NCBI GenBank assembly: GCA_000169115.1
Contig: AAVV01000004.1
Coordinates: 62,001 to 126,000 of the forward strand
Length of the DNA stretch: 64,000 nucleotides
Direction of reading: 5' to 3'
DNA from: a marine gamma proteobacterium HTCC2080
GTDB taxonomy: Bacteria; Pseudomonadota; Gammaproteobacteria; Pseudomonadales; Halieaceae
Shown: piece by piece, positions 53,680-62,859 of the stretch
Layout: each line of letters begins with the position of its first letter
Position numbering within the stretch: position 1 is the first letter of the stretch
Made by a program: the position numbers and the translations under genes
The notes under the pieces: model-generated
Seen by the model: only the letters and a program-made list of their open reading frames with translations
Told to the model about the DNA's origin: nothing
The model's database searches: none

Positions 53680-55380
53680 TTAAAGTTCATGGAGAACCTC
53701 GCCACCAATCACCGTCATAGTGACCTCTGTATCAAGCAGAACGCTTTCATCGACGGTCATAATGTCTTGGGAAAGCACCGTCATATCGGCGGCCTTGCCC
53801 ACGCTAATAGATCCCAGAGTCTCTTCCATAAATACGGCATAGGCATTCCACTGCGTTAGGCTAAGCAGCGCTTCCGACCGCGTCATACGTTGATCAGCCT
53901 CAAAACCTTCCGAGGGCAGGCCTGCCAGAGTTTTGCGGGTCACTGCCGCATAAAAATTGGCAATGGGATTGATGGGCTCAACCGGCACATCGGTACCATT
54001 GGCAACATGCACCCCGGAATCAATCAATGACCGCCAAAGATAAGCGCCTTCGTCAATACGCTCAGGGCCCAATCGATCTATCGCCCAAGGTCGATCAGAA
54101 CTTAGATGAATGGTTTGAATAGACGCAATCACCCCAAGCCGCTCAAAGCGCTCAATGTCATCAGGGCGCAAATGTTGCGAGTGCTCAATGCGAAACCGGT
54201 GGTCACCCCCCTCTGGCATGACCTGCTCAATAGTATCGAGCACAACGCTGTTCGCTCTGTCGCCAATGGCGTGGGTATTAATTTGCCAGCCATTCACCCG
54301 GGAGCGCTCCATGAGCGTGGCTAACCGGTCAGCATCTGCTGTTTGCAAACCCACTGTGGTCGGGTCGTCAGAATAAGGTTCGTGTAGCCAGGCCGTTCTC
54401 GATCCCAAGGCGCCATCCATAACCACCTTGAAGGCATTGAGCGTTAAGCGGCTATCTTCTGAAGCTACAACAGGGGCTGTATTGAGCCAGTATTCGGTTA
54501 ATTCTGGATCGCTGGCGCTGATCATAGAGAACAGACGAATTTTTAAACGCTGGTCGCCATCGACGATCTGCTGAGCTTCAACCTCGACAGCATCAATGCC
54601 GGCATCATGGAAGCTGGTGATTCCCTGCTTAATAGCATGATCCTGAGCGGCTAGCAGCGCCCGGGTCGCAGACTCCGCAGTAAAAACCGTCAGAGGTGCT
54701 GCAAGGGCCATTGCAGTTTCATGCAAAATACCCGTTGGCATTCCCCGGGTGTCTTTAACCACTACTCCGCCTTCCGGGGCAGTCGTGAGCTTGTTGATTC
54801 CCAAAACCGACATGGCCTTAGCGTTGAGCATTAGAGTGTGGCCGTTTGCATGCTCAAGCACCACAGGGTGATTGGGACTGACTTCCGATAATCCACGATG
54901 GGTTGGAAAGCCATCGACAGTCAGTGACGGGGCCTTAGACCATTTACTTTGGTGCCACCCCCGGCCCAGGATGACTTCATTCTCTGGCGTCGTCGCTGTC
55001 GCTTGTGCCACCTGATCAACCATACCGATGAAAGTTTTTGGCGTAGATAAATCAAGACTTATCAATGCTCGACCGAGTGAGGCAAAGTGACCATGGCCCT
55101 CTACAAAGCCGGGGTAGGCAATGTCTGTCCCCAAGTCTCTAAGGCTACTAGCGTTGGGGGCATGAGCTAGGGCGTCTTCCTTACTGCCAACAAAACTGAA
55201 TTTCCCTGCTTCTACGACTACCGCTTCAACCACCGGGTTGGTGTCCTCTGCGGTGTAAATTTTCCCCGTAATAATAATCGGGCCGGTTGAAGCGAGCGTT
55301 GTCCAGGGCAACATCGCCAGTATTACGGCGACACCGGCAATGAGACTTAATAATTTTGGCCGAATTGTTAGCGTCGACAT
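53680..55380 (-). CDS. secreted amidohydrolase, YtcJ/NfdA-like (amidohydrolase 3)
   Basis: This 566-residue metal-dependent amidohydrolase has a signal peptide (hydrophobic LIAGVAVILAMLPWT, residues about 13-27). The metal pair is in GFVEGHGHFASLG near residue 93. HETAMALAAPLTVFTAESAT and SFHDAGIDAVEVEA follow, then INTHAIGDRANSVVLDT and the late Asp in VANGTDVPVEPINP. Relatives include N-substituted formamide deformylase and uncharacterised exported amidases. It lies 108 bp upstream of the ceramidase gene in the same direction. Both may act on amide-linked lipids or xenobiotics in the periplasm; this is inference. Confidence 0.9.
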   Translation of the reverse strand: MSTLTIRPKLLSLIAGVAVILAMLPWTTLASTGPIIITGKIYTAEDTNPVVEAVVVEAGKFSFVGSKEDALAHAPNASSLRDLGTDIAYPGFVEGHGHFASLGRALISLDLSTPKTFIGMVDQVAQATATTPENEVILGRGWHQSKWSKAPSLTVDGFPTHRGLSEVSPNHPVVLEHANGHTLMLNAKAMSVLGINKLTTAPEGGVVVKDTRGMPTGILHETAMALAAPLTVFTAESATRALLAAQDHAIKQGITSFHDAGIDAVEVEAQQIVDGDQRLKIRLFSMISASDPELTEYWLNTAPVVASEDSRLTLNAFKVVMDGALGSRTAWLHEPYSDDPTTVGLQTADADRLATLMERSRVNGWQINTHAIGDRANSVVLDTIEQVMPEGGDHRFRIEHSQHLRPDDIERFERLGVIASIQTIHLSSDRPWAIDRLGPERIDEGAYLWRSLIDSGVHVANGTDVPVEPINPIANFYAAVTRKTLAGLPSEGFEADQRMTRSEALLSLTQWNAYAVFMEETLGSISVGKAADMTVLSQDIMTVDESVLLDTEVTMTVIGGEVLHEL

Positions 55381-55516
55381 AAAAATGCACTCACCAGTAA
55401 GATTTAAATTTAAGCTCGCCTGTTGATTAGCTGCTATATGGCTGATTAATACGATAGTACAGTAGCTTACCCGGGTTCGGCGTGGCCCTCACACCCCATT
55501 CAAGCCTCACACTCTG

Positions 55517-55552
55517 CATGGCGCCGCATGTCACGTGACATGCGGCGCCATG
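55517..55552. promoter_or_regulatory. 36-bp perfect palindrome overlapping a promoter
   Basis: The sequence is its own reverse complement over 36 bp: the left half CATGGCGCCGCATGTCAC is followed by the mirror half with no loop. The ends stop at a G/T pair. It lies between the divergent amidohydrolase (55380, leftward) and ligase (55628, rightward) genes. A GTGACA (55535-55540) inside it and a TATACT (55557-55562) with 16-bp spacing form a good sigma70-like promoter for the ligase. A dimeric or tetrameric repressor bound here would block the promoter. No T tract follows, so it is not a terminator. Confidence 0.75.
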
Positions 55553-55562
55553 TCGATATACT
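55535..55562 (+). promoter_or_regulatory. sigma70-like promoter for the downstream ligase
   Basis: GTGACA (55535-55540) and TATACT (55557-55562) are 16 bp apart, five of six and five of six matches to the consensus boxes. The ligase ATG (55628) lies about 60 bp after the expected start site. The -35 box is inside the 36-bp palindrome. Confidence 0.6.
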
Positions 55563-55627
55563 AGAACCTGCGCAGTGTGCCCGTGCACCTGTACAAGCCA
55601 GACACCTTTGTGAGGAACGAGACCACT

Positions 55628-57271
55628 ATGCTGAAGTCGCACTTTTCCGCTATCTGGGAGTCAGTCGCTGATGCTGTGCCCGAGCACATTGCACTGATTC
55701 AGGGTGAGCGCCGCATCACTTGGCGCGACTATGAAAGTCGTTCTGCACGGCTCGCCCAAGGACTGATGGAAGCGGGACTAGGAAAACATGCCAAGGTGGG
55801 TATGTACCTATACAACTCGCCAGAGTACGCGGAAACTAATTTTGCCGCCTTGAAAATTGGAGGCGTACCGATCAATGTCAACTATCGGTATCTCGATGAG
55901 GAGCTGTTCTACCTCCTTGAGAATGCCGATGTTGAAGCCCTGGTCTTTCATCGTTCGTTGGGAAATCGGGTCGCTCGAATATGCCATCGGTTGCCCCAAC
56001 TAAAAATAATGATCTCTGTTGACGATGGCGTCCCAGAAGATGACTCAGAGGAACCATCAGCGGCGATACCTTACGAATCCCTCATCGCCAAAAACTCCGG
56101 TGCCGCGCGCATAACCCCTGAAGGGGATGAGATCTATATGTTCTACACCGGCGGCACCACGGGTATGCCTAAGGGCGTCATGTATCCCGTAAAGGATTTC
56201 ACCGAGTTTTTCATGCGCGGGTTCCCATCCATGATCGGACTTAGCCCCTTTGAGACAGCGGATCAAATGGCGGTGACGGCGAAACAACTGTTCGATTCAA
56301 ACGCTACCGTTGTCTCAATGTCGGGGCCACCACTGATGCACGGTACCGGCTCATGGCTGGGGTTGATGTTTCCCCATATGTTAGGCGGCACATCCGTCAT
56401 GCTCGAAAGTCGTGGGTTAAAACCGGAGGAGGTTTGGGACGCAATAGACCAGCATAAAATCGCTCAACTGGTCATCGTCGGCGACGCCTTTGCTAAACCG
56501 CTGCTGCGAGCTTTGGAAGCAGAGCCTGATCGCTGGAACACTTCCAGCTTACGAATGATGATTTCATCCGGCGCCATGTTCACCACTCAGGTAAAACGGG
56601 ATCTGATCGAGCACATTCCCGAACTCGCTATTGCCGATGTACTGGGTTCGACTGAAGGCGGTATGGGCCAATCGATCATGACCAAAGATACTCCCGCCAG
56701 TGAGACTGCAAAATTCATGCTGCTACCCACTTCAAAGGTGCTTTTACCCGATAGCAGCCGTGAAGTGACACCAGGGTCTGGTGAAGTGGGGATGGTTGCC
56801 CAAAGTGGCATGGTGCCCCTTGGCTATTACAAAGACCCAAAAAAATCTGCGGGCACCTTTAAGGAAATCGATGGCAAGCGCTATGCCTTCCCCGGTGACA
56901 TGGCCACGGTTGCAGCCGACGGCAGCATAAACTTGTTGGGCCGAGGGTCGAACTGTATCAATACAGGGGGTGAGAAAGTCTTCCCCGAAGAGGTGGAGGA
57001 AGCCTTGAAGCTCCATGATGCGGTCGAGGATGCACTGGTCTTTGGTCTGGACGATGAGCGGTTTGGAAGCCGTGTGGCCGGTGTTGTTTCGCTGGAAAAA
57101 GCGAAGAGCGCAGCCGCTGAGGACATTGTCTCCGCAACCCGGACTGTGCTGGCCAGTTACAAGTTGCCCAAAGAACTGATCGTAGTGCCCAAAGTACCTA
57201 GAGCACCTAATGGCAAGGCAGATTACAAAGCGGCAAAGCAGCTACTTGTGGACAGCAGAAGCACCGAGTAG
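55628..57271 (+). CDS. AMP-dependent acyl-CoA synthetase
   Basis: The protein of 547 residues starts MLKSHFSAIWESVADAVPEH. The ATP loop is YMFYTGGTTGMPKGVMYPVK near residue 170, then DVLGSTEGGMGQSIM takes the place of the usual YGxTE motif, FPGDMATVAADGSINLLGRG the adenylate Asp and hinge, and PRAPNGKADYKAAK the C-terminal Lys. This subgroup (YTGGTTGMPKGVMY, with STEGG) resembles ligases for fatty or cyclic acids in lipid and steroid degradation (FadD3/FadD17-like). It stands alone, divergent from the amidohydrolase, with a palindrome-controlled promoter. Confidence 0.92.
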   Translation: MLKSHFSAIWESVADAVPEHIALIQGERRITWRDYESRSARLAQGLMEAGLGKHAKVGMYLYNSPEYAETNFAALKIGGVPINVNYRYLDEELFYLLENADVEALVFHRSLGNRVARICHRLPQLKIMISVDDGVPEDDSEEPSAAIPYESLIAKNSGAARITPEGDEIYMFYTGGTTGMPKGVMYPVKDFTEFFMRGFPSMIGLSPFETADQMAVTAKQLFDSNATVVSMSGPPLMHGTGSWLGLMFPHMLGGTSVMLESRGLKPEEVWDAIDQHKIAQLVIVGDAFAKPLLRALEAEPDRWNTSSLRMMISSGAMFTTQVKRDLIEHIPELAIADVLGSTEGGMGQSIMTKDTPASETAKFMLLPTSKVLLPDSSREVTPGSGEVGMVAQSGMVPLGYYKDPKKSAGTFKEIDGKRYAFPGDMATVAADGSINLLGRGSNCINTGGEKVFPEEVEEALKLHDAVEDALVFGLDDERFGSRVAGVVSLEKAKSAAAEDIVSATRTVLASYKLPKELIVVPKVPRAPNGKADYKAAKQLLVDSRSTE

Positions 57272-57751
57272 CGAACTCCACTGCAAGGCCCCGCCTTCGC
57301 AACAGCAAGCAACTGAGGCACTCTCTCGAAGGTACCCGCACGCTTAACGACGCCCCTCCTTTTTTTCGGGGCAATTTCGCGGGCAAGTTCAGCGAGAAAG
57401 TTTGACGAGAAAATGTTGGGGCACATTCCTGCTTCGCAGATTAAGGCAGGGCGACTCTCTCGGGAACCGACGCAGAAGCGGCAGAAACACAAGCACAGAA
57501 TATGGCTTACAACTAAAACACACCGTTTTCCCTGCACATAAACATGGGCATGGGCACTATCCTGCAAACAGTCGATGGGCTGAGGAATCCCTCAATACAA
57601 CATCAAGGTTCACGGATGTAAGGTTTACCTATAAAAGGGGCACAGCGATTGACCTCAAGGTCATGTAGCACTTTGGACACGTAGCACTTTGGTAACGTGA
57701 CTTTCTAGGGCATGCTGTAAGCCCTCTGCTAAACATCAAGTACCCAAAATT
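57272..57751. other. 480-bp intergenic region with a 12-bp direct repeat
   Basis: No convincing gene is seen. GTAGCACTTTGG occurs twice, at 57665-57676 and 57681-57692, with a 16-bp period, ending about 60 bp before the S9 peptidase start; it could be a regulator site. A GCCCC...GGGGC inverted repeat with an 11-base T-rich loop near 57350-57370 has no T tract after it. Confidence 0.45.
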
Positions 57752-59749
57752 ATGACGCGAACGAACTACTTGCTGCTGCTATTCACAACCCTGTTCACAC
57801 CCGCTGTTTTCGCTGAAGTCTTTGACGTAGATACCTACTTACACATGCAGGACGCCTCGGAAATTAGCGTGAGTCCCGATGGGCAGTTTGTTGCTTATAC
57901 GCTTTACGAGAGAGACTTAGAGCAGGATCTTGTCACCACTTCAGTCTGGATGATTCCAACCGCTGGAGGCCCAGCCGTTCCCATGACCGCGGGTAATGGC
58001 AACTCGCACACACCAAAGTGGAGCCCTGACAATCGTTTTTTATCGATACTCTCTGATCGAGGAGATCAGCAAATTCAGGTCTGGCTGTTGGACCGTCGTG
58101 GTGGCGATGCGCAACCTCTAACCGCGCTCAAACAAGGGGTGAGCAGCTACGAGTGGTCTCCAACAGGAAATCAGATATTACTCGAGGTGAAGGACCCGAC
58201 TCCGGCCGACTTAGACGAGGAACCCCGACCCAACCCTCGCCCCTACGTTATCGATAGACTGCAATTTAAAGAAGATTATGTCGGTTACCTCGACCGTTAC
58301 CGATATCACTTATACGTCATTGACGTTGCCACCCAGAAAACTCGGCAACTCACGTTTGGTGACTTTGACGACAGCCAGCCTAGCTGGTCTCCCGATGGCA
58401 AACACATCGCGTTTGTCAGCAATCGCACCGAGCATCCAGACCGTAACCGCAATACCGAGCTCTGGCTTTTAGACACGACTGCTGGCCCGTCAGAGCCTCG
58501 GCAACTGACCTTTAACTCCTTTCAGGACGCTAGCCCCACTTGGAGTCCCGATAGTAAACACCTCGCATATACCACCGCCGCCTCAGAGGACCTGCCCATT
58601 TACGCAATTCCGCAACTTGCGATTCTGAACATTGAATCCGGCGAGTCCCAGTTGGTGGCGTCACTATCTGAGGTACAAGTCTTTAACCCTGTGTTTTCGG
58701 CGAATGGCAACGACCTTCTCACAATCACTGAGTTTCAAGGTCAACAACAGCTCGTGCGCGTCGATCTCGATACCCATGAAATTGAAGTCGTGCTGGGCCA
58801 ACAAGATGTTGTGAGCGATTTTGACGAGGCACCCGACGGCCAACTTTATGCGCTTATCAACCGACCCCAGTACCCCGGGGAGATTTTTACGGTAAACAAG
58901 GAGAGCTCTTGGGTTCAGCTCAGTGCGGTGCACCAAGCGTTACTCGCTGACATTGAATTTGGCGCAGTCGAAAAACACGAATTTGAGAGCGAGCCGGGAG
59001 TAGCCATTGAGGCTTTCTATTTGTTTCCACCCGGTTATCAAAAAGAACACAGCTACCCTGCAGTGCTGCACATTCATGGCGGCCCACAAGCCCAGTGGGA
59101 CTTTGGGTTCAATTACGAAGCGCAATTATTAGCCGCGCAGGGTTACATTGTAGTAATGCCTAATCCACGCGGGTCGTTTGGCTATGGTCAGAAATTTGCG
59201 AGCGCCATCAACAAAGACTGGGGTGGTCCCGACTTTATCGACGTCATGGCGGCAATGGACTTTGGCATCGACAAGGGCTGGATTGATTCGGAGCGCATGG
59301 CGGTTTATGGCTGGTCCTATGGCGGCATGCTTACGAATCACGTGATCACAAAAACAAATCGCTTTGCGGCAGCCATTACCGGTGCAAGCGCAACCCTATA
59401 CGTTTCAAATTATGGGCATGATCAGTACCAGCGTTGGTGGGAGGAGGAGCTGGGCTTTCCCTGGCTTGCCGAAAACAAAGAAGCCTGGGATAACATCTCC
59501 CCGTTCTATGCCCTCGAACAGGTGACCACTCCGACACTAGTCGTAGGAGGCGAAGAAGATTGGAATGTGCCCATCATAAATAGCGAGCAGCTATACATCG
59601 TTCTTAAACGCAGAGATATTCCCGCGCGATTGGTGGTCTACCCCAATGAGTATCACAGCCTGTCGGTGCCCTCTTATGAAAAACACCTGTACCAACAATA
59701 TTTTGAGTGGCTAGACACTTACGTTACCGAACGCTCTAACGAGCACTAA
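57752..59749 (+). CDS. S9-family prolyl oligopeptidase-like exopeptidase
   Basis: This 665-residue protein has a signal peptide (MTRTNYLLLLFTTLFTPAVF, cleavage near residue 22). A beta-propeller with repeated TolB-like units (SPDGQFVAYTL, SPDNRFLSIL, WSPDGKHIAFVS, WSPDSKHLAYTT) fills the middle, and an alpha/beta-hydrolase domain follows. The catalytic Ser is in YGWSYGGML near residue 521, Asp in GGEEDWNVP near residue 603 and His in NEYHSLS near residue 635. It cleaves dipeptides or acylated amino acids from peptides in the periplasm (DPP-IV/AAP-like). The gene stands alone, with 480 bp before it, and is convergent with the NhaC gene. Confidence 0.94.
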   Translation: MTRTNYLLLLFTTLFTPAVFAEVFDVDTYLHMQDASEISVSPDGQFVAYTLYERDLEQDLVTTSVWMIPTAGGPAVPMTAGNGNSHTPKWSPDNRFLSILSDRGDQQIQVWLLDRRGGDAQPLTALKQGVSSYEWSPTGNQILLEVKDPTPADLDEEPRPNPRPYVIDRLQFKEDYVGYLDRYRYHLYVIDVATQKTRQLTFGDFDDSQPSWSPDGKHIAFVSNRTEHPDRNRNTELWLLDTTAGPSEPRQLTFNSFQDASPTWSPDSKHLAYTTAASEDLPIYAIPQLAILNIESGESQLVASLSEVQVFNPVFSANGNDLLTITEFQGQQQLVRVDLDTHEIEVVLGQQDVVSDFDEAPDGQLYALINRPQYPGEIFTVNKESSWVQLSAVHQALLADIEFGAVEKHEFESEPGVAIEAFYLFPPGYQKEHSYPAVLHIHGGPQAQWDFGFNYEAQLLAAQGYIVVMPNPRGSFGYGQKFASAINKDWGGPDFIDVMAAMDFGIDKGWIDSERMAVYGWSYGGMLTNHVITKTNRFAAAITGASATLYVSNYGHDQYQRWWEEELGFPWLAENKEAWDNISPFYALEQVTTPTLVVGGEEDWNVPIINSEQLYIVLKRRDIPARLVVYPNEYHSLSVPSYEKHLYQQYFEWLDTYVTERSNEH

Positions 59750-59896
59750 GACACGAAGCTACTCAAATGAGATTGCGGCACAAGTACTTCACAACTCATG
59801 GTGTTCCAAGAGCAAATGTAGCCGGATTGACCTTATCAAAGTAGCGCATCGCGTTTGAATGCAGAATTTCTAGCCCCACGTTATCAACCGACTTCA

Positions 59897-61243
59897 TTAA
59901 ATAAGAAGAGCCGCCACAATAAACAAAGCAGACGCGCACACCGCACCTATCAGTGCGTAAGGCAATTGCGATATAGCGTGATCGTAAGTTTTACAGCCTG
60001 CACCCTGTGCACTCAAAATCGTGGAGTCTGAATAAAAACATGCATGGCTGCCAAAACAACTCGCTGACAACAGTGCGCCAACCATGAGTGGTGTATTGAC
60101 ATCAAAGGCCTCTGCCAAAGGAAAAACCACCGGCATAGCAATTGCGATCACACCCCAATTTGATCCCGTGGTGTAAGCCACAGCTGATATCGCAATGAAA
60201 ATCAGTACCGGCAGCAGCGTGGCCGTCATGTAGGGCTCAATGCCGGCAATCACGTAATCTGTCAGGCCAATAGCATTGTTAGCCTCCACAAATACAAACA
60301 GCGCCAATAGCATAGCCAACACCGGAACCATCGATTTAAGCCCTTCAATGCAAGTATCAAAAAGCTCAGTTAAGGGCATAATTCTAAGTACGCTGTACTG
60401 CACAAGCGTGACAACGATGCCAAGAATGACCCCCCTCAGCAGGTCTACCGAAGGAACCACCGTAAAAAATAGTAAGGCTGCTATTGGAAAGAAAAACACA
60501 CTCTTAGTCGCGTTTTCTGAAGCTTCAACAGCCAAAGTTGTGTCTTCAACCACGCCAAGGTCGCCGGTTTCTTCGGCGCGCATTTCAGCGGCACGCATAG
60601 AACCTACCAGGGGTATGACGCCAAATATCACCAGCGGCACCACGACAATCGCCAGTAATGGGTAAAACATATAGGGGATGGATTCGACAAACAGCGCAAT
60701 ACCCTGCCCTGAATCGGCCACCCCATTTTTTTCCAATAGTGTCGCAAAGTAGACGCCCCAACTCGAGATGGGAATCAGTAAACACATGGGTGCCGCAGTA
60801 GAATCCACCACATAGGCCAGCATCTCACGCGAAGTCTTATATCGATCCGTAACCGACTTCATGGTGGCGCCCACTGTGAGGGAGTTCAGATAATCGTCGA
60901 GAAAAATAACCAGACCCAGCATCCAAGTAGCCAACAGGCTGCTCCGCTTACCTTTCAGTTTGGGCGCTAACCATTCGCCAAAAGCATAGGCACCACCGCC
61001 CTTAACCAGTAAAGCGATGAAACTGCCGTAAAGCCCACAAACCAACAGCACCCAGGCCGTCGACTCATCGGCGAGAACCTCGGTAGTGACAGTCGCCAGA
61101 CGGTCGGCAAACTGCCAGCCGTCCATAATCAAGAACGCGACGATAGCACCACATATCACCGACTCGAGTGTTCGGCGGCTCCAAATTGCCAACGCCAAAA
61201 CGAGGGCCGTGGGTATTAAACTGACTGCTCCGTAATCCACCAA
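59897..61243 (-). CDS. NhaC-family Na+/H+ antiporter
   Basis: This 448-residue membrane protein has about 11 hydrophobic segments and the NhaC signatures: GAYAFGEWLAPKLKGKRSSL near residue 87, WMLGLVIFLDDYLNSLTVGA with the Asp pair needed for ion transport, VVDSTAAPMCLLIPISSWGV, and the C-terminal TGSNWGVIAIAMPVVFPL, SCFGSHACFYSDST. NhaC exchanges Na+ for H+ across the inner membrane; some relatives carry malate/lactate or amino acids instead. It lies 159 bp before an aldehyde dehydrogenase on the same strand and 147 bp from the peptidase gene. Salt-related physiology fits a marine cell. Confidence 0.92.
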   Translation of the reverse strand: MVDYGAVSLIPTALVLALAIWSRRTLESVICGAIVAFLIMDGWQFADRLATVTTEVLADESTAWVLLVCGLYGSFIALLVKGGGAYAFGEWLAPKLKGKRSSLLATWMLGLVIFLDDYLNSLTVGATMKSVTDRYKTSREMLAYVVDSTAAPMCLLIPISSWGVYFATLLEKNGVADSGQGIALFVESIPYMFYPLLAIVVVPLVIFGVIPLVGSMRAAEMRAEETGDLGVVEDTTLAVEASENATKSVFFFPIAALLFFTVVPSVDLLRGVILGIVVTLVQYSVLRIMPLTELFDTCIEGLKSMVPVLAMLLALFVFVEANNAIGLTDYVIAGIEPYMTATLLPVLIFIAISAVAYTTGSNWGVIAIAMPVVFPLAEAFDVNTPLMVGALLSASCFGSHACFYSDSTILSAQGAGCKTYDHAISQLPYALIGAVCASALFIVAALLI

Positions 61244-61402
61244 TGCTCCTTAGTACTAGCGCCCGCGACTTCGGTGGGGCATTACCACTATAACAGGGGC
61301 AGTCGCGCTTCTTTTGACCCAGCTCTTACCGTAGCGCGGTTATGCATTTAGAGGGACACCCCCGCCTGAAACGCCAGGCCACAGCCTACGCTGTACCGGC
61401 AC

Positions 61403-62836
61403 TTACACTTCAGGAGATTTATTCATCGTCATAGTTTGCCAGTTGGTGTATTCCATCAAACCGTGCAATGAATTTTCACAGCCTAATCCAGATTGTTTGT
61501 GACCGCCAAAAGCCTGAAAGGGTGAATACTGGTGGACTTCATTGAGCCAAACCGTGCCCGCTTCAAGCTGTCGGCCAATACGCTCAACGGCCACTTGGTC
61601 ATTACCCCAAACCGACGCTCCCAGGCCGTAAATAGTGTCATTTGCCCTAGCGATAACATCCGACTCATCAGACCACTTCAGCAACGGTAATATTGGGCCG
61701 AAGGGCTCCTCACAGACGATGCGCGAATCATCGGGAGGGTTATCAACCAGAGATACGGGCACGAACCACCCCGCTGCAGATTCGTCAATGCGGCCCCCAA
61801 CCGCAAATTGATAACCCTGCGTATGACAATCGGCAAAGTAGTCCTGAACCTTCCCATATTGCATAGAGTTTTGAATAGGGCCCAAGTCAGTATCGGCTTC
61901 CGCACCATCACCCACCTTAATCTGCTGCGTTATGAAATCGACGAGTGCCTCTTTGACGTCGTCGTAAACATCTTCGTGGATGTAGAGACGCTTAGTGGAG
62001 TTGCAAAACTGTGCGTTGTTTTGGAAAGCTGCCCAGAAGAGTTGGGGGGCTAGGGTCTTGGCATCGACATCAGGCAAGACAATAGCAGGGTCATTGCCCC
62101 CCAACTCAAGCGTGACACGCTTGATAGTTTCTGACGCCGACTTCATTACGTGTCGCCCCGTCTCAGTGGAACCGGTAAAAGCAATTTTGTTGATGTCCGG
62201 GTGAGTTGTCATCCAAATACCCAGATCATCGCCCCCACTTACGGCGTTGATAACACCCGGTGGAAAAGCCTCCTGAGCAAGCTCAACGAGCTTCAGATCA
62301 CACAGGGGCGTGTAGGGCGAAGGCTTGAGGATCATCGTGCATCCTGCCATCAGCGCCGGTGCAATTTTCCAAATCGCCAGCAATATAGGGAAGTTCCACG
62401 GCACAATCGCCCCGACAACACCCACTGGGGTAAAGCGCGTTACCACACGGCGGTCATCACCATCTTCAACGACCTCATCGGGAAGCCGCTGGGACGCCAC
62501 TGCCCGCAGCCAATCAACTGAACCAAACACTTCCCATTCTGCTCCTGCTTTAGGCTTGCCCTGCTCCCGTGTAAGCAGTGATACAAATTCCTCAGCATGT
62601 GCCTCAATCAAACTGGCATAACGCTCAAGGGCCGCCTGTCTGCCTTCAGCCGGCGTTGCTGCCCAACCCTTAAGTGCCGCCCGAGCGAAGCCAACCGTTT
62701 GATCAAGCTGCTCCCGAGACGCATCCGGTACCTGGGCAAAAACAGCCCGTGTGGCCGGATTGTAAACAGGCTGGGTGTGTTCGGTGGTTACAGCATCACC
62801 ATTGATGCTCATCACAAAATTACTATCTACTTTCAT
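61403..62836 (-). CDS. NAD(P)-dependent aldehyde dehydrogenase
   Basis: This 477-residue aldehyde dehydrogenase has VGAIVPWNFPILLAIWKIAP near residue 138, VTLELGGNDPAIVLPD with the general-base Glu near residue 246, AFQNNAQFCNSTKRLYI with the catalytic Cys near residue 279, and EEPFGPILPLLKW near residue 385. NAQFCNSTKR rather than GQxC is typical of the betaine/4-aminobutyraldehyde and aromatic aldehyde groups. It follows a ligase 23 bp upstream in the same direction (62860), so aldehyde oxidation and acid activation could be linked. The substrate is unknown. Confidence 0.92.
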   Translation of the reverse strand: MKVDSNFVMSINGDAVTTEHTQPVYNPATRAVFAQVPDASREQLDQTVGFARAALKGWAATPAEGRQAALERYASLIEAHAEEFVSLLTREQGKPKAGAEWEVFGSVDWLRAVASQRLPDEVVEDGDDRRVVTRFTPVGVVGAIVPWNFPILLAIWKIAPALMAGCTMILKPSPYTPLCDLKLVELAQEAFPPGVINAVSGGDDLGIWMTTHPDINKIAFTGSTETGRHVMKSASETIKRVTLELGGNDPAIVLPDVDAKTLAPQLFWAAFQNNAQFCNSTKRLYIHEDVYDDVKEALVDFITQQIKVGDGAEADTDLGPIQNSMQYGKVQDYFADCHTQGYQFAVGGRIDESAAGWFVPVSLVDNPPDDSRIVCEEPFGPILPLLKWSDESDVIARANDTIYGLGASVWGNDQVAVERIGRQLEAGTVWLNEVHQYSPFQAFGGHKQSGLGCENSLHGLMEYTNWQTMTMNKSPEV

Positions 62837-62859
62837 TGCGGGGTCTCCACGTTCATGGC

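Noticed and set aside
57348-57372. GCCCC...GGGGC inverted repeat with T-rich loop, considered as terminator of the ligase gene
   Set aside because: The T run is in the loop and not after the stem, so it does not fit a rho-independent terminator.
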